Shown here: one piece after another, positions 8,024 through 18,130 of the stretch
Layout of the letters: every line of letters begins with the position of its first letter
Position numbering within the stretch: position 1 is the stretch's first letter
NCBI GenBank assembly: GCA_947502815.1
Contig: CANNBH010000001.1
Location: 682,001 to 746,000, forward strand
Origin: an uncultured Erythrobacter sp.
GTDB lineage: Bacteria > Pseudomonadota > Alphaproteobacteria > Sphingomonadales > Sphingomonadaceae
Reading direction: 5' to 3'
Length of the DNA stretch: 64,000 nt
Translations under genes and position numbers: made by a program
The notes under the pieces: model-generated
What the model was told of the DNA's origin: nothing
The model's input: only the letters and a program-made list of their open reading frames with translations
The model's database searches: none

Positions 8024-9364
8024 ATGCAACACGTCTTCGCACAATCGCCGCTTTCGCTAATCGCAATCGCTGCCTGCCTTTCCGTTTCATGGAGCGGACC
8101 GCTCGCGGCTCAGAATGCCGATGTTGACGCAATCGAAGCGGTGGAAGTGGAGGCCGAAATGGACCTCGCGCTTCAGGCGGCGGAGGCGGCCTTGCAGATC
8201 GCACCGGTGTTTGACGGTCACAATGATGTGCCCATTCAATTGCGCGCGCGCTTTGCCAATCAAATCAACGATTTCGACTTTTCTGATACCAGCGATACGG
8301 GCGAAACCCACCCGCAAGGCCGCGTGATGCACACCGATATCGCGCGCCTGGCCGCGGGGCATGTGGGCGCGCAATATTGGTCGGTCTATGTTCCGGTCAG
8401 CCTATCCGAACCCGAAGCGGTGCAGATGACGATGGAACAGATCGACGTGATGAAGCGTCTGATCGACCGCTATCCCGATGCGCTGCGCTATGCCGAAACT
8501 GCGGACGATGTGGAGGACGCGATGGCCGATGGCAGGGTTGCCTCGATGCTGGGTATGGAGGGCGGCCATTCGATCGGCTCCAGCCTAGGCGTGCTGCGCC
8601 AGATGTACGCTTTGGGCGCGCGCTACATGACGATCACACACAGTCAGAATACGCCGTGGGCGGACAGCGCCACCGATAAACCGGAACATGGCGGCTTATC
8701 GGATTTTGGTAAGGATGTGATCCGTGAAATGAACCGGATCGGGATGCTCGTCGATCTTAGCCATGTCAGCGAAGATGCGATGATGGACGCGCTGGACGTC
8801 GCGCGAGCGCCTGTGATTTTCAGCCACTCAGGGGTGCGCGCGATCAACGGCCACGCCCGCAATGTGCCCGACAGTGTCCTTGCCCGATTGCCCGAAAATG
8901 GTGGGATCGTGATGGTTGTCGCTTTGCCAGGCTTTCTAAATGAGGAACGCCGCAATTGGTTTGCGGAGCGAGAGGCCGAACACGCGCGCCAAGATTCGCT
9001 GTTCCAAGGGCAGCCCGACATTGTCGATGCCGCCATGGCAGAATGGGACGCCGCCAATCCCGAACCCGCGACAATGATCAGCCATATGGCCGATCACATC
9101 GACCATATTCGCGATATGATCGGGGTGGAATTTATCGGCATTGGCGCTGATTTCGATGGGATGCCAACGGGGCCGGTGGGTTTTGAGGATGTCGGCGGAT
9201 ACCCGCAGCTCTTTGCCGAATTGTCGCGGCGCGGTTATTCTCAGGTCGAAATGGAGTTGATCGCCAGTCGAAACGCGCTGCGGGTTCTGCGCGAGGCAGA
9301 ACGCTACGCAGCGCAGGTTTCTGACATGCCGCCGATCGAATCCATCTTGGCGGTTGAAGACTGA
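8024..9364 (+). CDS. Membrane (M19) dipeptidase family protein, secreted
   Basis: A 446-residue zinc dipeptidase of family M19 with a cleavable signal peptide ending SGPLAAQ. The metal motif FDGHNDVP follows near residue 60, then GMEGGHSIGSSLGVLRQMY, MLVDLSHVSED, IFSHSGVRAINGHARN and IGIGADFDG, all conserved in renal-dipeptidase-like enzymes. It probably hydrolyses dipeptides, including D-amino acid dipeptides, in the periplasm. An in-frame GTG at 7982 would add 14 residues; the ATG at 8024 begins a normal signal peptide. It converges with dapD. Confidence 0.93.
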   Translation: MQHVFAQSPLSLIAIAACLSVSWSGPLAAQNADVDAIEAVEVEAEMDLALQAAEAALQIAPVFDGHNDVPIQLRARFANQINDFDFSDTSDTGETHPQGRVMHTDIARLAAGHVGAQYWSVYVPVSLSEPEAVQMTMEQIDVMKRLIDRYPDALRYAETADDVEDAMADGRVASMLGMEGGHSIGSSLGVLRQMYALGARYMTITHSQNTPWADSATDKPEHGGLSDFGKDVIREMNRIGMLVDLSHVSEDAMMDALDVARAPVIFSHSGVRAINGHARNVPDSVLARLPENGGIVMVVALPGFLNEERRNWFAEREAEHARQDSLFQGQPDIVDAAMAEWDAANPEPATMISHMADHIDHIRDMIGVEFIGIGADFDGMPTGPVGFEDVGGYPQLFAELSRRGYSQVEMELIASRNALRVLREAERYAAQVSDMPPIESILAVED

Positions 9365-9385
9365 ATCCCCTTACCGCGCATGCGG

Positions 9386-10222
9386 TTAGTCGCGCAGCAG
9401 ATCGTTGATCCCGGTTTTTGAACGGGTTTGCGCGTCCACGGTCTTCACAATGACGGCGCAATAGAGCGATGGGCCCGGCGTTCCATCGGGAAGCGGCTTG
9501 CCCGGCAAATTGCCCGGAACCACCACGGCGTATGGCGGCACTTCGCCCATGTGAATTTCGCCCGTGGCGCGGTCGACGATCATGGTCGACGCGCCGAGAT
9601 AGACACCCATGGACAGAACCGCGCCTTCGCCCACGCGCACGCCCTCTGCGACTTCGCTGCGCGCGCCGATAAAGGCACCGTCGCCAATGATCACGGGCTC
9701 TGCCTGAAGCGGTTCAAGAACGCCGCCAATCCCCGCGCCGCCCGAAATGTGCACATTCGCACCGATTTGCGCGCATGATCCCACGGTTGCCCATGTGTCG
9801 ATCATGGTGCCTTCGCCAACATAGGCGCCAATATTGACGAAGCTGGGCATGAGAACCGCGCCTTTGCCGATAAAGCTGCCCCGGCGGACAACGGCGCCCG
9901 GCACCACGCGAAACCCTGCATCGCGGAAGCGGTTGTCGCCCCAACCGGAGAATTTGATCGGGACCTTGTCAAACGCCGCCTCGCCGCCGGCGGCATCTTC
10001 CATCACCCGGTTATCATTCAGCCGGAAGGACAGCAGAACCGCTTTTTTCAGCCATTGATTGACTGTCCACCCGCCAGCGCCATCCGGGGCGGCAACGCGC
10101 GCCTCACCGCTGTCGAGCATGGCCAATGCCTCGCTTACCGCGTGGCGGACATCGCTGCCCGGTGTGATCTCTGCGCGGCTTTCCCAAGCCGTTTCGATCT
10201 GCGCGATAAGATTGTCGGTCAT
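9386..10222 (-). CDS. dapD: 2,3,4,5-tetrahydropyridine-2,6-dicarboxylate N-succinyltransferase
   Basis: A 278-residue acyltransferase of the lysine/meso-diaminopimelate pathway that transfers succinyl from succinyl-CoA to tetrahydrodipicolinate. The N-terminal helical region precedes left-handed beta-helix hexapeptide repeats ([55 protein letters not shown]), a typical DapD order, followed by [12 protein letters not shown]. Length matches the family. ATG start at 10222. Its 3' end meets the dipeptidase gene 21 bases away with a small ACCGC/GCGGT hairpin (9373-9386) between them. Confidence 0.97.
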   Translation of the reverse strand: MTDNLIAQIETAWESRAEITPGSDVRHAVSEALAMLDSGEARVAAPDGAGGWTVNQWLKKAVLLSFRLNDNRVMEDAAGGEAAFDKVPIKFSGWGDNRFRDAGFRVVPGAVVRRGSFIGKGAVLMPSFVNIGAYVGEGTMIDTWATVGSCAQIGANVHISGGAGIGGVLEPLQAEPVIIGDGAFIGARSEVAEGVRVGEGAVLSMGVYLGASTMIVDRATGEIHMGEVPPYAVVVPGNLPGKPLPDGTPGPSLYCAVIVKTVDAQTRSKTGINDLLRD

Positions 10223-10438
10223 ACATACTCCGAAAAAACATGGGTTGGGTTGTGGCCGTGACAGCCGCCTTGAGAGTGCTGCTAGCGAGGGAAGGGGAAT
10301 GCGGCAAGGCTCTCTCTTCGTCGGCCAGTGTTGTGAGCTGCGATCACCGCTTAGGGAACTTTCCTCAGAGCATCATAAGTCGGTTAACCACGACCATGTG
10401 TCAGCAAGGCGCGAGCGACACAATGAAGGATACAGCGC

Positions 10439-12820
10439 ATGCCCAGCACGTCTTCTCCTGCCCCTGATCCGGTTTCTCCGATCAGATGGAAATTGATCGC
10501 GGCCAGTGCGGCCTGCGCAGCGCTTTCGGCCTGCGGCGGCGGAGGCGGTTCGGTGCAAACGGTGTCATCGCTGCCTTTGACGCCACCTCCACCCCCGCCA
10601 CCGCCTCCGCCTCCGATCAATTATGACACGGCTGAGTTTCGCCGCTCTGACGGCCCGGCGTTCCACGGCGCCGATGCGGCATGGGGCGAGGGGGCAACCG
10701 GCGACGGCGAAATCATCGCTGTGATCGACACCGGGATAGACAGCGACAGCCCCGAATTTGCAGACCGCTTGCACCCGATGTCTCGCGATCTGGCTGGCAA
10801 CCGCGGACTTGATCCTGACGATGATCACGGCAGCAATGTCGCCTTGGTGGCGGCGGGTGCCCGCGATGGCAGCGGGGCACTGGGCGTCGCGTTTGATGCT
10901 GAACTGCTTGCGTTGAGAGCGGATTTGCCGGGGTCCTGTGGTGGCGCGTCCTCTCAAAATGCCGATTCAGGCTGTGTCCTGATGGATACGACGATTGCTA
11001 ACGGTGTCGATCTCGCCATCGAAGCAGGCGCAACCGTTATCAATTTAAGCATTGGTGGTGGTGAGGCCTCCGCGCAATTGCGCAGCGCCATTGCCAGAGC
11101 TGCTGATGCGGGAATTGTCGTCGTGGTATCAGCGGGCAATGGCGGTGGCGGAAGCCAATCGGATATCGACCCCAATCAACCCAACCCCTTTGCCAGCAGT
11201 CTGTTGCAGGCGGGCAATGGCAATGTGATCATCGCTGGCTCAGTCAATGAAAACGGCGACTTTTCGGATTTCAGCAACCGCGCGGGCTCCGATGCTTCTT
11301 CTTTCCTCTCTGCGCGGGGCGAGCGCATTTGCTGTGTTTATGAAGATGGCGAATTGTTCGTTGAAACGGTCGACGGCCAAGAATTCGTCAGATTGTTTTC
11401 GGGCACCAGCTTTGCCGCGCCGCAGGTTGCAGGTGCGGTGGCCCTTTTGGCGCAGGCCTTTCCCAATTTGACCGCGCAAGAGATCACCGAAATTCTGCTG
11501 GATAGTGCGCGCGACGCAGGCGAAAGCGGCGTCGATTCGGTGTTCGGGACCGGCATCCTCGACATTGCCGCAGCGTTCGAACCGCGCGGCACGACGAAAC
11601 TCGCAGGCACACAAAATGCTATGGCGCTGACCGATGAATTCGCTCTGGCATCATCGGCAATGGGCGATGCCTTAAGCAGCGCGTCGCTTAGCGCGATCAT
11701 CACGGATCGGTACGGGCGGGCTTACACGCTTGATCTTGGCCCGCGGACGCGAAGTGCCGCGTTTGTCCCGCGTTTGAGCACGGCTGCGCTGCGGCGCGGT
11801 ATTTCGCAAGGCGGCGTCGATGACGGATTGTCCTTGGCCGTGACAATTGGCGAAGGGCCGCGCGCGGCGGGTCTTGAATGGTCGCGCGCGCTGCAATTGT
11901 CGAGCGAGGACGCGCTAGGCGCACGGGTGTTGGCAGCGCGAATTGCCGCGCAAATCGCGCCAGAGATGCAAATCGGGTTTGCTCTGTCGCACAGCGCGCA
12001 TGGGCTGACCGCGCAACTGCAGGGCAGCCGCCGGGCAGCATTCATGATTGCGCCAGAGGCGGGCGGAGACACAGGGTTCGCCAGTGTCAGCGAGGTCGCC
12101 GTTGCCGCGCGGCGCGAATGGGGGCGCTGGGGCCTGACCGTGTCCGCAGAGCAAGGGCGGGTTTTCCTTGGCGATGTTCACAGCGAAGAAAGAGGGCGGT
12201 TTAGCGCGCAAGAGCAGCGGCAGACCAACACTCTGAGCCTATCGGCGGACCGCAAATGGCGCGGGTTCGATACCGACTTTTCAGTGTCATGGCTGTCTGA
12301 GGAAAGCACTGTGCTGGGCGCACAATTCAATCCTGCGTTCGGGTTGGACGGCGCGCAGAGCGTGTTCCTGGACGGGCGATTTTCCCGGCAGTTTGGCAGC
12401 ACTTGGCGATTGGGGGGCAGCATACGGGCGGGCTTTACCCTGCCACGCGGCGGGCCTTTGTTGGGTGAGGGCGCGTCCATTCGCACGCAAGGCTGGTCAT
12501 TCGACATAAGCCGGCGCGGCACATTCTTGGCGGGCGACAGCGTCGGTTTTCGTGTGTCCCAACCCTTGCGTGTTACCGGCGGCGGGCTCAATTTCGACCT
12601 GCCAGTGGCCTATGATTATGCCAGCGAAAGCGCGGTTGTGGGGCGCCAAACCCTCTCACTCGCGCCAAATGGGAGCGAGATTTTGAGCGAGTTCAATTGG
12701 AGCGCACCCACCGCAATCGGCACAATTTCCGCCAGCGTGTTTCACCGCAAGGAGCCGGGCCACGTTCAAAACGCCCCGAGTGATGTCGGAGCGTTGATTA
12801 CGCTATACTCCCGATTTTAG
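10439..12820 (+). CDS. Subtilisin-like (S8) protease with lipobox and apparent autotransporter barrel
   Basis: A 793-residue protein. N-terminus: positively charged stretch, hydrophobic core and lipobox LSAC (Cys32), then a glycine run and 11 consecutive prolines (49-59). The S8 domain covers about 75-380 with catalytic Asp97 (VIDTGID), His130 (DDDHGSNVA), oxyanion Asn234 (SAGNGG) and Ser324 (GTSFAAPQVAG). The remaining ~400 residues are strand-rich and end in LITLYSRF with a terminal Phe, as in outer-membrane barrels. This architecture parallels lipidated subtilisin autotransporters such as SphB1 and NalP; that role is inference. Start ATG has GAAGGA upstream. Four-base overlap with the convergent phosphotransferase. 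Confidence 0.9.
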   Translation: MPSTSSPAPDPVSPIRWKLIAASAACAALSACGGGGGSVQTVSSLPLTPPPPPPPPPPPINYDTAEFRRSDGPAFHGADAAWGEGATGDGEIIAVIDTGIDSDSPEFADRLHPMSRDLAGNRGLDPDDDHGSNVALVAAGARDGSGALGVAFDAELLALRADLPGSCGGASSQNADSGCVLMDTTIANGVDLAIEAGATVINLSIGGGEASAQLRSAIARAADAGIVVVVSAGNGGGGSQSDIDPNQPNPFASSLLQAGNGNVIIAGSVNENGDFSDFSNRAGSDASSFLSARGERICCVYEDGELFVETVDGQEFVRLFSGTSFAAPQVAGAVALLAQAFPNLTAQEITEILLDSARDAGESGVDSVFGTGILDIAAAFEPRGTTKLAGTQNAMALTDEFALASSAMGDALSSASLSAIITDRYGRAYTLDLGPRTRSAAFVPRLSTAALRRGISQGGVDDGLSLAVTIGEGPRAAGLEWSRALQLSSEDALGARVLAARIAAQIAPEMQIGFALSHSAHGLTAQLQGSRRAAFMIAPEAGGDTGFASVSEVAVAARREWGRWGLTVSAEQGRVFLGDVHSEERGRFSAQEQRQTNTLSLSADRKWRGFDTDFSVSWLSEESTVLGAQFNPAFGLDGAQSVFLDGRFSRQFGSTWRLGGSIRAGFTLPRGGPLLGEGASIRTQGWSFDISRRGTFLAGDSVGFRVSQPLRVTGGGLNFDLPVAYDYASESAVVGRQTLSLAPNGSEILSEFNWSAPTAIGTISASVFHRKEPGHVQNAPSDVGALITLYSRF

Positions 12821-13890
12821 GCAGGCATCCCAGCTGACAGGGTGAATTGATACGCCCGTTCGACCAATGGAGAGACCCTATCGCTCATTGCCTTTGCATG
12901 GGCCGATGATGCCGTTCCGTCGATCACGCGTTTCTTGATACCCTGCATAATCCCGGCGAGGCGGAACAGATTGTAAGCAAAATACCAATCCATCGGCGGG
13001 ACCGGATAACCGGTGCGCGCAACATAGCGTTCCACGGCCTCTTCAACCGATGGAATGCCCAAAGCAGGTAGATCGAGGCCCATCAGGCCCGCACGGCCAT
13101 CATCAGACGGCTGGAACCAATTGAGCATCAGATAGCTGAAATCTGCAATCGGATCGCCCAGCGTCGACAGCTCCCAATCGAGAACAGCGATGACGCGCGG
13201 TTCGGTCTTGTGAAAGATCACATTGTCGAGCCGGTAATCGCCATGGACGACGCTGCTTTCATGCTGCGGCGGAATGGTTTGCGGCAACCATTCGATCAGC
13301 CGCTCCATCTGCGGCATATGTTCGGTTTCCGACAGCTTGTACTGCTTTGACCAGCGGGCAATTTGCCGCGCACAATAATCGGTTGGCTTACCATAATCGC
13401 CTAATCCGATTTCATCTGGTCTGTTGAGGTGCATGTCCGCGATGGTGTCGATCAACGCGTTGTAAAGCTCACGCCGCTCCTCCGGGGTCCGGCCCGGCAG
13501 AGCGCCGTTCCAGAGCGAGCGGCCATCGGCCATGCTCATCACGAAGAACTTTGAGCCCAAAACGTCTGGGTCTTCGCAAAGCCCATAGGTCTTTGGCACT
13601 GGAAATCCGGTTGGGTGCAGGCCCGTCATCGCTTTGTATTCGCGGTCCACCGCATGGGCAGATGGGAGCAATTTGCCAAACGGCTGACGGCGCAGAACGT
13701 AATTCGTCTCTGGCGTCTCAATCTTATAGGTCGGGTTCGATTGCCCACCTTTGAACTTGGTGTAGCTGATCGGTCCGGCGAACCCTTCGACATTGGCTTC
13801 AAACCAAGCGGTCAGCTTAGCAAGGTCGAGCTTGTCCGCGTCAGACACTGCGACGGTGCCGACCATTTCTTTATCAAAATCAATGTCCAT
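12817..13890 (-). CDS. APH-family phosphotransferase (ACAD10/acyl-CoA-associated type)
   Basis: A 357-residue kinase-like protein of the aminoglycoside phosphotransferase superfamily. Visible features: GGQSNPTYKI nucleotide loop near 47-56, VLRRQPFGKLLPSAHAVDREY, the catalytic loop HGDYRLDNV and the metal motif VLDWELSTLGDPIAD. This subgroup sits beside acyl-CoA dehydrogenases and resembles the kinase part of human ACAD10/11, where it phosphorylates 4-hydroxyacyl-CoA. Here it overlaps the upstream ADH stop by one base (TGATG) and is downstream of an acyl-CoA dehydrogenase, supporting that type of role rather than drug resistance. Confidence 0.9.
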   Translation of the reverse strand: MDIDFDKEMVGTVAVSDADKLDLAKLTAWFEANVEGFAGPISYTKFKGGQSNPTYKIETPETNYVLRRQPFGKLLPSAHAVDREYKAMTGLHPTGFPVPKTYGLCEDPDVLGSKFFVMSMADGRSLWNGALPGRTPEERRELYNALIDTIADMHLNRPDEIGLGDYGKPTDYCARQIARWSKQYKLSETEHMPQMERLIEWLPQTIPPQHESSVVHGDYRLDNVIFHKTEPRVIAVLDWELSTLGDPIADFSYLMLNWFQPSDDGRAGLMGLDLPALGIPSVEEAVERYVARTGYPVPPMDWYFAYNLFRLAGIMQGIKKRVIDGTASSAHAKAMSDRVSPLVERAYQFTLSAGMPA

Positions 13891-14978
13891 CAGTCGAACA
13901 TAACCACGCTGCGTGCGTGGCTCCCTTTGCGCATTTTATCAAAACCGGCGTTCACATCTTCAAGGCCGATCCGTTCGGCGATGATGGTGTCGAGATCGAG
14001 CAGTCCGCGCATGTAAAAGTCCACAAGACGCGGCAGATCGACAGGGAAATGGTTCATACCCATAATCGCGCCCATCAGCTTCTTACCGCCGAGCAGATCC
14101 ATGGCGCCAAGACCGACTTTGCAATCGAGCGGCATCATGCCCAGGATCACGGCTGTGCCGCCGCGGCGCAATGAAGCCACGGCGAGGTCAGCCGATGCCT
14201 GACGTCCGACCGCCTCGATGCCCCAATCAACACCGCCGCCAGATATTGCCATGATCTGTTTGACCACGTCATCTGCCAAGGCATCGACCGTGTGGGTTGC
14301 GCCAAGCGTTTCGGCCAGAGCGCGTTTTTCGGGAAGCGGATCGGCAGCGATCACCTTGCCTGCTCCGGCAATTTTGGCGGCGTTGATCGTTGCCAGACCC
14401 ACTCCGCCACAGCCAACCACCAGAACCGTTTCGCCCGGCGTAACATTGCACGCGTTGAAAATGGTGCCAGCGCCCGTCGTCACCGCACAGCCGATGACGG
14501 CGGCTCGGTCGAGAGGCATGTCTTTGTCGATCGAAACGCAGGCGTTTTCATGGATCAACATTTGTTCGGACAGGGCCGAAAGGTTCAGCATTTGCGCCAC
14601 AGGAGAGCCATCCGCGCGCAGCATACGCGGCGCATCACCTTTGCCGCGTCGGGTCGCCCCGCCGAGGCACAATGCCATGCGGCCTGTCACGCAAAACTCG
14701 CAGGTTCCGCAGAATGCGCTGAGGCATGAGACAACGTGGTCACCGGGCTTGACTGTGGTCACTTCGCTGCCAACGGCGCGCACGACGCCAGCTGCCTCAT
14801 GACCCGGAACCGCAGGAAGCGGGTGGGGATAATGACCGTCGATGAAATGAAGGTCCGAATGACAAAGGCCGCAGGCCTTGGTGTCGATCAGAACTTCGTG
14901 CGGCATGGGATCGGCGACGTCGATGTCGCCGATCACAAGGCCTTCACCCGGAGTTTCCAGGATTGCTGCTTTTGCCAT
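13890..14978 (-). CDS. Zinc-dependent alcohol dehydrogenase
   Basis: A 362-residue class III-like MDR alcohol dehydrogenase. Catalytic zinc ligands Cys36 and His60-Glu61 (PGHEAAG) are present, with structural zinc cysteines at 90, 93, 96 and 104. The Rossmann motif VVGCGGVGLATI and ADPLPEK indicate NAD(P) binding. It oxidises an alcohol to an aldehyde; the substrate is not determined. ATG start at 14978. It sits between an acyl-CoA dehydrogenase (27 bases upstream) and the APH-like kinase, so the three form a probable catabolic operon. Confidence 0.92.
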   Translation of the reverse strand: MAKAAILETPGEGLVIGDIDVADPMPHEVLIDTKACGLCHSDLHFIDGHYPHPLPAVPGHEAAGVVRAVGSEVTTVKPGDHVVSCLSAFCGTCEFCVTGRMALCLGGATRRGKGDAPRMLRADGSPVAQMLNLSALSEQMLIHENACVSIDKDMPLDRAAVIGCAVTTGAGTIFNACNVTPGETVLVVGCGGVGLATINAAKIAGAGKVIAADPLPEKRALAETLGATHTVDALADDVVKQIMAISGGGVDWGIEAVGRQASADLAVASLRRGGTAVILGMMPLDCKVGLGAMDLLGGKKLMGAIMGMNHFPVDLPRLVDFYMRGLLDLDTIIAERIGLEDVNAGFDKMRKGSHARSVVMFD

Positions 14979-15005
14979 TTAGTCCTCTCCCCAAACCGCT
15001 GCGCG

Positions 15006-16340
15006 TTAGCGCGTCGCACCCATGTCGCCCGAGCTAAAGCCGCCCGCATCATTGGCGGCACCGGTGCCTTTGCGCAGAGCATTGGCTGACGGACCTGCTT
15101 CGGGAACGTGTTTGCCAAATTCCATGCGAGCGATGGAGCGCGCGTGAACTTCATCGGGACCATCGGCGAGACGCAAGGTCCGCTGATGCGCATAGGCACT
15201 GGCAAGGCCGTAATCGTTAGACACGCCGCCGCCGCCATGGGCTTGGATTGCGTCGTCGATGATTTTGAGAGCCATATTCGGCGCCTGAACCTTGATCATC
15301 GCGATTTCTTGCTTGGCCGATTTGTTGCCAACCTTGTCCATCATGTCGGCCGCTTTCAGGCACAGCAGACGGGTCATGTCGATATCAATCCGGGCACGTG
15401 CAACACGCTCTTCCCAAACCGAATGCTTATAAATCGGCTTACCAAACGCTTCACGCTCTTGAAGGCGCTTGCACATCTTCGCCAGCGCTTCTTCAGCCAC
15501 ACCGATGGTGCGCATGCAGTGGTGGATACGGCCAGGGCCGAGGCGCCCTTGGGCGATCTCAAACCCGCGCCCTTCGCCCAGCAGCATGTTGGTAACGGGG
15601 ACGCGAACGTCCTTCATTTCCACTTCCATATGGCCGTGCGGCGCATCGTCATAACCGAACACGGGCAAATGGCGGATGATGTTCACGCCCGGCGCGTCAT
15701 TCGGCATCAGCAACATGGATTGCTGAGCATGACGACCGGCGGAAAAGTCTGTCTTGCCCATTACGATGGACACTTTGCAGCGCGGATCGCCCAGACCCGA
15801 CGACCACCATTTGCGGCCATTGATCACATATTCATCGCCATCGCGTTCCATCCGCGTTTCGATGTTTGTCGCATCAGACGAAGCGGTGAATGGCTCTGTC
15901 ATAAGGAACGCCGAACGAATTTCGCCGTTCATGATCGGGCGAAGCCACTGCTCTTTCTGCTCAATCGTGCCGTAGCGGTGGAACACTTCCATGTTGCCAG
16001 TGTCCGGCGCGGAGCAGTTGAACACTTCCGATGCCCAACCGATGCGGCCCATTTCTTCGGCGCACAAAGCGTATTCGAGGTTGGTCAGGCCGGGGCCTTC
16101 AAATTCAAACGTTTCTTCGACGTGATGGTGGCCATCATTGCGCGGCGGCATAAAGAGGTTCCAGATGCCCGCTTCTTTCGCGAGCTTCTTTTTGTCTTCG
16201 ATGATCTGAATGACTTTCCAGCGGTCGCCAGCAGCGTCCTGCTCGGCATAGACGCCCATATTGGGGCGAACATGCGCTTCGATGAAATCGCGGACTCGGT
16301 CACGCCAATAGGCCTGACGCTCAGTTGGTTGGAAATCCAT
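15006..16340 (-). CDS. Acyl-CoA dehydrogenase family protein
   Basis: A 444-residue flavoprotein of the acyl-CoA dehydrogenase fold, longer than the ~380-residue norm. Conserved segments: [80 protein letters not shown], and [15 protein letters not shown] near the C-terminus. It resembles the ACAD10/11-type enzymes, which fits its neighbours, the APH-like kinase and the alcohol dehydrogenase. FAD-dependent alpha,beta-desaturation of an acyl-CoA is expected; chain length unknown. ATG start at 16340. Confidence 0.93.
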   Translation of the reverse strand: MDFQPTERQAYWRDRVRDFIEAHVRPNMGVYAEQDAAGDRWKVIQIIEDKKKLAKEAGIWNLFMPPRNDGHHHVEETFEFEGPGLTNLEYALCAEEMGRIGWASEVFNCSAPDTGNMEVFHRYGTIEQKEQWLRPIMNGEIRSAFLMTEPFTASSDATNIETRMERDGDEYVINGRKWWSSGLGDPRCKVSIVMGKTDFSAGRHAQQSMLLMPNDAPGVNIIRHLPVFGYDDAPHGHMEVEMKDVRVPVTNMLLGEGRGFEIAQGRLGPGRIHHCMRTIGVAEEALAKMCKRLQEREAFGKPIYKHSVWEERVARARIDIDMTRLLCLKAADMMDKVGNKSAKQEIAMIKVQAPNMALKIIDDAIQAHGGGGVSNDYGLASAYAHQRTLRLADGPDEVHARSIARMEFGKHVPEAGPSANALRKGTGAANDAGGFSSGDMGATR

Positions 16341-16422
16341 GGGGGTGTTCCTCTCTAGTCTTTATTTGAAATCGAATCTGTTGAACGCGACCGTGGCACG
16401 GCCATTGAGCCGCGCCAAGCTC

Positions 16423-17868
16423 TCATTTGTTAAGGTCTTGTTGTTGAGCCAGCGATGCAATGCGAGCCTCGTGATCTTCGCGGCTGATCGGAAAACGGCC
16501 AAGCCAATAGGCGGCGATCATCATCAAAATCACTGTGGTGGCCACGTACAAGATGATCAGACTGTCGATCACAGTGGGAGCAACATTTTCGGGCGTCACG
16601 TCAGAGGTCAGCGCCGAAAAGGCAAGAAATTGACCGCTTAGAAAGATGCCAAGGCCCGTGGCGCATTTCTGAACCAGCCAGTTGCCCGAATAAAACGCCC
16701 CCTCTGCGCGCATGCCTGTGCGCTCCAAATAGGCCTCAACGATCTCTGCGATCATGGAAGATGCCGAAACCATCACCACAACGCCCAACGCATTGCCGAT
16801 GGTGAGAAAGGCAAAAACTAAGATGAGCGAGTTGAGTGAGCCGAGTTCTGGCCAGAAACCCAGCAACAAGGCCGTGTAAGGGATGAATGTCAAAACCGTG
16901 CTGCCAATGGCGCCAATTGCGGCGCTTTTGGGTTTACCGAATTTGTCGTGCATCGGGCCAACTATGTTGAACATAAGCAGGACCGAAAGGAACAAAACGA
17001 TCGGGTAAAGGCTAAGGCCTGTCACGCTTTCAGAAAGGCCCGGTATGCTGGTGGCATCGAGCCGCCAAACATAGGTGTTGAGGTAATTGGAAAGCGAGAA
17101 ATTCAGCCCTTGGCTGATGTAAGCGGCAAGCCCGCCAGCGGCAAAGAAGAGGAAGGCCCGTTCGCTAAAGGCCTCTTTTATCTCAGCAAAGCACCCTTTG
17201 AGTGAAAACGGTGGCGGTTTGGTAACCGGAAGATGGGCAACCAAACTGTGTTGACCCAATGCGGATCCCATGACCGAAATCACCATCAGTATGGCGCCAA
17301 TGATGCCAAATGTGATGTATCCATCCTGCTCAAGAAGCCCGCCATCGCCGGTGAATAGAAACCCATAAGCGATGATCATCATCACGATGCCGCCGAGCCA
17401 GCCCGACAAATATCGAAACCGAAACAATGTCGTGCGCTCAACATAGTCAGACGTGATTTCAGGCAGCAGCGAGATTGATGGTACTTCGCAAGCGGATAAG
17501 AGCAGCCGCACTGTCACACAAATACCCAGCAAGCCCATGAAAGTGGGCGCTTCGCCGCCGGGTGGTGACCACAACAGCACCCATGCGAACGCGAGCGGGA
17601 TTGGCGCGGCGTAAAGCCAAGGCAATCGGCGGCCCCAGCGCGAATAGGTGCGGTCGGATAAGTTGCCGATAATGGGATCAATCACCGCATCAACGAGCAA
17701 AGCAACCAGCAATGCTACGCTGACCAATCCAGCGTCCATGCCGAGCACTTGGCTGTAGAAAAAGAGGAGAAAGAAGGAAAACCCGGTGTCTTTCACACCA
17801 AATGCAACCGCGCCAAATCCGTGAATAAGCTTAAGGCGGAGCGGCAATTTGCCTTGGACTAGGCTCAT
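16423..17868 (-). CDS. GPH-type MFS transporter (MelB-like)
   Basis: A 481-residue integral membrane protein with about 12 hydrophobic segments. GFGAVAFGVKDTGFSFFLLFFYSQ at the N-terminus and the DPIIGNLSDRTYSRWGRRLPWL loop match the glycoside-pentoside-hexuronide:cation symporter family. In sphingomonads, members often neighbour lipid or steroid catabolic genes rather than sugar genes, so the substrate should not be assumed to be a sugar. The ATG at 17868 is preferred to an upstream TTG. Cotranscription with the downstream acyl-CoA dehydrogenase (82 bases) is possible. Confidence 0.88.
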   Translation of the reverse strand: MSLVQGKLPLRLKLIHGFGAVAFGVKDTGFSFFLLFFYSQVLGMDAGLVSVALLVALLVDAVIDPIIGNLSDRTYSRWGRRLPWLYAAPIPLAFAWVLLWSPPGGEAPTFMGLLGICVTVRLLLSACEVPSISLLPEITSDYVERTTLFRFRYLSGWLGGIVMMIIAYGFLFTGDGGLLEQDGYITFGIIGAILMVISVMGSALGQHSLVAHLPVTKPPPFSLKGCFAEIKEAFSERAFLFFAAGGLAAYISQGLNFSLSNYLNTYVWRLDATSIPGLSESVTGLSLYPIVLFLSVLLMFNIVGPMHDKFGKPKSAAIGAIGSTVLTFIPYTALLLGFWPELGSLNSLILVFAFLTIGNALGVVVMVSASSMIAEIVEAYLERTGMRAEGAFYSGNWLVQKCATGLGIFLSGQFLAFSALTSDVTPENVAPTVIDSLIILYVATTVILMMIAAYWLGRFPISREDHEARIASLAQQQDLNK

Positions 17869-18130
17869 CGTGTCCGGCTCCAAATAGGGAGCAGAGGCAC
17901 GCCTTGCGAGTGATCAGTGACTGCGAATCTTGGCAAGATGGTTCTCCCAAACCTTTGCCGCGAACCTAGCCGCGAAGCGCACGCCGTCAACGCAAACCGT
18001 TATCAGGGGTGGGTTGACGTTACGGCATTGGCGGGCAGGCAGCAGACGATGCATCTTAGCTTGCGGGAGAGGGGCAAATGACGATAACGTAAGCGTCAAT
18101 TGGGATAACAAATTGAGAGGTTTTATCGCC

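Noticed and set aside
10573..10620. Proline-codon run as a slippage or regulatory repeat
   Set aside because: Codons are mixed (CCA, CCT, CCC, CCG), so the run encodes a stalk rather than a hypermutable DNA repeat.
12817..13890. Aminoglycoside resistance gene
   Set aside because: The fold is shared, but the subgroup and acyl-CoA dehydrogenase/ADH neighbours point to CoA-ester metabolism.
15108..16358. 416-codon plus-strand frame
   Set aside because: Mirror of the acyl-CoA dehydrogenase gene; His/Arg-rich composition typical of antisense of GC-rich coding DNA.
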